The notes below the pieces were generated by a model. That model made no database searches, had not been told where the DNA came from, and was given only the letters and a program-made list of their open reading frames with translations. A DNA stretch of 64,000 nt from Chrysomallon squamiferum (Eukaryota > Mollusca > Gastropoda > Neomphalida > Peltospiridae). Shown here piece after piece: positions 59,700-64,000 of this stretch (position 1 is its first letter; every line of letters starts with the position of its first letter). A program made the position numbers and the translations under genes. The stretch spans positions 30,882,027 through 30,946,026 of the forward strand of contig CM022672.1 of assembly GCA_012295275.1 (NCBI GenBank), read 5' to 3'.

Positions 59700-59766
59700 T
59701 ATACTTCCTGTTTATAGCGTAAAATCCTTATGATTGCGGTATATCTAGGTAATTTGCTTAGCCAAC
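59700..59766 (+). promoter_or_regulatory. Probable SRP72 core promoter or 5' UTR with an ETS-type site
   Basis: ACTTCCTG at 59703-59710 (CAGGAAGT on the other strand) is a canonical ETS-family site, common close to the start of housekeeping genes. It is 57 bases before an ATG in good context (GCCAACATGG). Confidence 0.4.
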
Positions 59767-62700
59767 ATGGCAAAGCAACAAGACAGCACAAATTTGTCCT
59801 CGCTTTATGCCGAATTAAACCGTTTAGGACAAAGACAGGAATATGAGAAAGCTATAAAACTTGCTAACAAAAGTAAGTGTCATAAAGATAATAGAATATA
59901 CTTGAAACGTGCAGTAAACCAATATTTTATTCCACCATCCACGACCTTATGTTATGGAAAGTTAGTTGAGGTACCGGGTATTTGATTACGTTTTATTAGA
60001 ATTTAAGCATCAGAATCAATAGTGACTAAATCGTTTCTCTGTGAAGCTTTATCTAATCATTTATTATTTTAAAAATATGTTATACTTTGTGTTTAATATA
60101 TAATTATAATGAAGTTGGGATCAAAACTAACTAAACTAATACCACCATCTGTGCAGTGACCACAGGGCAGAAATTAAAATCTACCATAACCATTAACAGG
60201 AAACATACACTGATACAGTGATACACGATGTCACTTTTGTTAGAAAAAGAGAGGCATCATAACTTTCAAGAATTAAATAAATATTGATATATATATCAAT
60301 TTGTATAAATTAAAGATATTTTGTATTAAGTTTCTTTTTTTACACACGTGCAGAATAGGATGAGTCTTAAAGTATGTCAGCGTGTTTATTTGTCAGTGAT
60401 AAATTCTTTTCTTCTGTCACATTAATTTTTTGACACCATAACTTTCCTGTCATTTCCAATGAAAGCTGTTATCTAGGTTACATATGCTTTCTCATTCAGC
60501 ACAAACTGTGATAACAGATTTTTGAAAACCAAGCACAATAATTCTAAATTTTATTTGTGTTGAATTGATGAAGTACAGGCACAGGTAATGACTGTATTAT
60601 AAACTGTGATCCCATTGAAATATGAAGATACATCATAAACATTATTTATTTTTATATAAATTTATTTTACAGGACAGGGTGAATTATTGTTGTAATAAAA
60701 TACATTTTTTATTTATTGATTTTCTTTGACAATTTTTAGTTTTATTGTTATTATTATTATAATAGTGTGAATTATTGTTATAATCTTTTTATTGATTTTT
60801 ACTATTAATAATATTATTATTATTATTTTATTTTTTATGTATAGTTCTTCACAATCATAAAGATGAAATCTTGGCATTCCACTGCAAAATTGTCAGTTTG
60901 ACTTTACTGAATAGATTTGAAGAAGCTCTTAACATTCTCAACCGAGAAAAGGAATTTCTGAAGTAAGTATTCTCTGAACTTTAACACTTATTTATATTTT
61001 GTCATTCTAAAGTCTTTACTTAAAAATCTTTTTATTTATCCTTTGAATAACACCCAGACCTAAGAATAATAAGACTGAAACTGATGTTTCTTTCAAAGTA
61101 CTTGTTATTCAGTTTCATCAGGATAGACAGTTTTAAAATACAGACATAATCAGATAATGATAATGATTTATAAATAGTTAGTCTGATTGAGAAAGAGTGT
61201 AATAAGTAATTCACTGCTGTTTAAAATATTAATTTGCTGACTGGGTATAATTCATTATTACTTAACTGGTTTTTTCTTTGTCTGTATTCAAGGATATTTT
61301 ATTGATTGATTTGATACTAAATTAACACTTCTTTTAATTGTCTGTTAGCATTTAAATATACATAGAAATAGCAGTGGGCCACACATCTAAGAACATTTTT
61401 GTAGAAGTTTTACTAAATTATGTGAATTCTGGAGTAGATATAAACTTTTAAAAAAAACGTTATGATATTTCATGTTTAAGTAAAAAAGAATTTTATAAGA
61501 ATTCTTATAGACTGAGAATACTATTATTTTGGAATCATGATATAAAGGAAGAAGAGTACATCATTACATGTCTTATGTACATGTTTTTTAATATTATTCT
61601 TGTGTTTTTTTTGTTTTTTTAAAATTAATTTTCAGTTGAAAATTTTCTCAATTGACAATTTCGCTTTTTGTTATTAAAAAAAAAAGAGTTTTTATTACCC
61701 TCAATTATACTGTAAAAATATTTATTTCCTTTCTTTATCAGTTTGTGCAATAATACAAACATTTAAATAAGTTTCATAGAAATTTATTGTTCAAAAATTA
61801 CAATTAAATTAAAAAAATTAATTGAATTACTGCTCTGATTCTGCAGAAGTCTGAAGTTTGAGAAGGCCTACTGTGAATATCGACTGAACAGAACACACGA
61901 GGCCTTAACGACCCTGAGGTCAATTGAGAACCCAGATCAAAGGTCAAAAGAACTGCTAGCTCAGGTGGTAAGTATTCTGGTCAAATTTGCAAATCTGTAA
62001 AAATTACTTAAAAACAACAAGAAAGACATAGATATGTAGATATATTTACATTGTGTCTGTGTGTCTCTGTGTGTATATAATATATATACAGGGGGTACTT
62101 GACATGTTTCGTTTCAACTTTACAGCTGTAATCGCATAAATAAATAATTTAAAAAATATATTTTGACTTTAAGCAGCACAATCTAAAATTAAAATGTTGT
62201 TAAACGAGGCAAAAGAATACATTTTTATGCAGCATTTGTTTGCAAGAGGTGGCATCGTTTGGGTCCCAGCATACAGTCTTTGAGTACCACATGCTTTGTT
62301 TAAACCTCTCTCACTTTTGTGTTTTTTTGTGACTTTTTTATCCTTCAGTATGGCTCCCAAACATAAGGCAGACTCTCTCTCTTTCATTTTCCTATGGCCT
62401 AGCTCTATTTCTTAATAAATATAATATCAACTTATGTTGGTCCACAGGAATGAAACTCCAATGAAACTCAAAGAGTCCCTGTTCATATAAAATCAGAAAG
62501 AGATTGATTATTAGAAAATTAGCAAAATTACTAATTAACAGTATCTCCTAGCCTTGATTATTAATACATATATGTTAATATAAAACAAATAACCATTACA
62601 ACATTTAAAAAAAGAAACAACCACAAAGAAAATACTTTTTATAGTTATTTTAGGGGTTTTTTAACGAGTTTGTTATTTAATTCAGTTTTGTATTTTAATT

Positions 62701-63734
62701 TCAGCTCTACAGGTTGGAAGAATATAAAGATTGTTACAATTTGTACAAGGATATTATCAAGAATTCAGAGGTTTGTTTACTAATAATTAAAAAATGGTTC
62801 TCTTATTTTATACATAGAATTTTGGTACAGTGAAGGATAATAATCTAACAGCTTAGTAAAATTAAATTATTTTCTTTAATTTGACAAATACACAAATATA
62901 TTGGATTGAAGGACATGTTGGAACCAAACAATAATATATACTTATTTTTTATGAAAGATAATGGAAATTTGTAATAAATAATTTTTGATGTTTCTGCATT
63001 TTTCATTGCAGGATGATTTTGATGCAGAAAGGGAGACAAATCTTGCTGCTGTGGTTGCTTCAGTTCAGATGTGGGATGGAGAAGACATGGTAGGTTAACA
63101 GGATAAAACTTAACAGTTTTAACATTATATATTATCTGGTGTCAGTAAATAATAAAGAATGAATTAACAACTGAGTATTGTAAATTTAAGTCCATTTGAC
63201 ATATATGATTAAAAATGTCATTAATTTGGGGGGTTCTATCTTATCTTTTACATTTTTCCTCTTTTTTTTTTTTTTTTTTTGCTATATAAATATTTATAAG
63301 ATCAGCCTGAATAATCATACTTGAGTACTGAATTACACATTTTAGTCTTGCTTGAATTCAAAGATGAATTAGGTTAAAAGAAATACAGAACATTTTTTTG
63401 GCTATGAAGCAGAAATTATAAAATGTGAGTCTATTAGGCAACACATGCCGAAAAGAAGTTTTTGGTTTGGATTCAAAAATGTTAAAAGATCCAGAAAAAG
63501 AGTTTTTGTTTGGATTAAAAGACAACAAAGGTGAATGTATTATTATTATTATTATTAGGTATGAAAAAGAGATATAATCAGACATTTCTGTTTGTTATTT
63601 TGTGGTTCTTTGTGGTTAACAGAATGACCATGGACTTGGAGATGGGACGTATGAGTTGTGTTACAACAACGCCTGCTATTACATTGGCAAGAAGGATTAC
63701 AAAACTGCAGAGGAAAAACTGAGAAAAGCAGAAG
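59767..63734 (+). CDS. SRP72: Signal recognition particle subunit SRP72, N-terminal part (six exons; continues off the right edge)
   Basis: SRP72 binds the 7SL RNA with SRP68 in the cytosol and is needed to target secretory proteins to the ER. Exons: 59767-59872, 60845-60962, 61847-61967, 62705-62770, 63012-63089 and 63623-63734, with consistent phases (0-1, 1-2, 2-0, 0-0, 0-0, 0-1), about 200 residues. LSSLYAELNRLGQRQEYEKA, then HKDEILAFHCKIVSLTLLNR and FEKAYCEYRLNRTHEALTTL line up with the human N-terminal TPR region (LWSEVNRYGQ, CKVVCLIQNG, FEKAYCEYRLNR). YRLEEYKDCYNLYKDIIKNS, ETNLAAVVASVQMW and YELCYNNACYYIGKKDYKTA follow in the same order. These are TPR helices that bind SRP68. About two thirds of the protein, including the RNA-binding C-terminus, is outside. 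No anomaly was seen. Confidence 0.96.
62085..62420. other. Possible transposon remnant in SRP72 intron 3
   Basis: CAGGGGGTACTTGACATGTT begins a stretch that is less AT-rich than the rest of the intron and has a 72-residue open frame on the minus strand (62387-62169; KERESALCLG, KKVTKKHKSERG). CAGGG-type starts are common at DNA transposon ends, but I found no matching inverted end. Confidence 0.25.
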
Positions 63735-64000
63735 GTAAAGTCACCTATAGTCTTTTGTACAGTTTTCTTTAAGTTATTTTCTGCAACTGTAAATAAATTC
63801 TTAAAAAATTCATTTTAAAAAAAATAAAATAAAAAAAATTTCACTTGTTTTAGATTTTTTTTTTTTTTTTTTTACCCAGAATTAAATTTTTTTGCAATTA
63901 TTAGGATCGTACCTAACAACACTGAATACATTGTGGTGTATAAAATGACCAGTTTAACATTAAGTGATGATGTATTTTGATTGTAACGTTTGATGACATT
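63735..64000. other. SRP72 intron at the window edge
   Basis: AT-rich with A and T runs. The next exon lies beyond the window. Confidence 0.7.

Noticed and set aside
59873-59985. Extension of the SRP72 first exon to the stop at 59985
   Set aside because: A strong donor (AAA|GTAAGT) at 59873 and the match to human SRP72 resuming at 60845 show that this is intron read-through.
1-64000. tRNA, rRNA or other structured RNA genes
   Set aside because: Read through by eye on both strands, no convincing tRNA box A/B pair or rRNA segment was found. A covariance-model scan would be needed to exclude weak ones.

Overview
The window is nuclear DNA of an invertebrate animal. Genes are broken by many GT-AG introns, the DNA is strongly A+T-rich, and microsatellites, minisatellites and small transposons are dense. 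The gene set (ADAMTS protease with ShKT domains, rhodopsin-class GPCR, aldo-keto reductase, SRP72) fits an AT-rich marine invertebrate. I lean to a spiralian such as a mollusc, but nothing here proves the phylum.

Layout from left to right. (1) 629-783, minus: the 5' coding exon of a class V (PLP) aminotransferase that runs off the left edge. Its intron (1-628) is an expanded tandem repeat. (2) 3.3-5.0 kb: a LINE endonuclease remnant next to a 43-bp minisatellite of about 26 copies. (3) 7582-8766, minus: an intact rhodopsin-class peptide-type GPCR with an intronless coding region. (4) 8.8-18.6 kb: gene-poor, with a 72-bp tandem repeat, trinucleotide arrays and a 240-bp hAT-type MITE with a perfect 8-bp target duplication. 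(5) 18618-42274, plus: the main gene of the window, an ADAMTS-type secreted metalloprotease in 26 recognisable exons. It has a signal peptide, a prodomain with cysteine switch and furin site, a catalytic domain (HETGHSLGMKHD), half a disintegrin-like domain, a central TSP1, a Cys-rich and a spacer region, three more TSP1 repeats and five C-terminal ShKT domains. (6) 42.3-47.2 kb: gene-free, repeat-rich. (7) 47254-49648, minus: a coiled-coil protein with a possible degenerate VPS9-like C-terminus, joined through a predicted 70-nt intron. (8) 52552-58156, plus: a ten-exon aldo-keto reductase whose conserved C-terminal HPQYPF tail lies out of frame with the canonical splice sites. (9) 59767 to the right edge, plus: the first six exons of SRP72.

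The genes do not form a pathway or operon; they are ordinary neighbours. The recurring theme is local tandem duplication inside introns. Units of about 30-185 bp are repeated in most large introns. In the protease gene three degenerate copies of exon pieces lie beside the real exons (32.63 kb, 37.93 kb, 42.34 kb), and in the aminotransferase gene the repeat unit includes the 5' splice site. At least four TIR-bounded transposon remnants are recognisable. The observations best worth following are the ADAMTS plus 5x ShKT architecture with symmetric phase-1 exons, the missing disintegrin exon, and a 101-bp repeat present twice in inverted orientation with only three mismatches. Exon ends were set by hand from splice signals, reading frame and family similarity. 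No alignment or transcript data were available.
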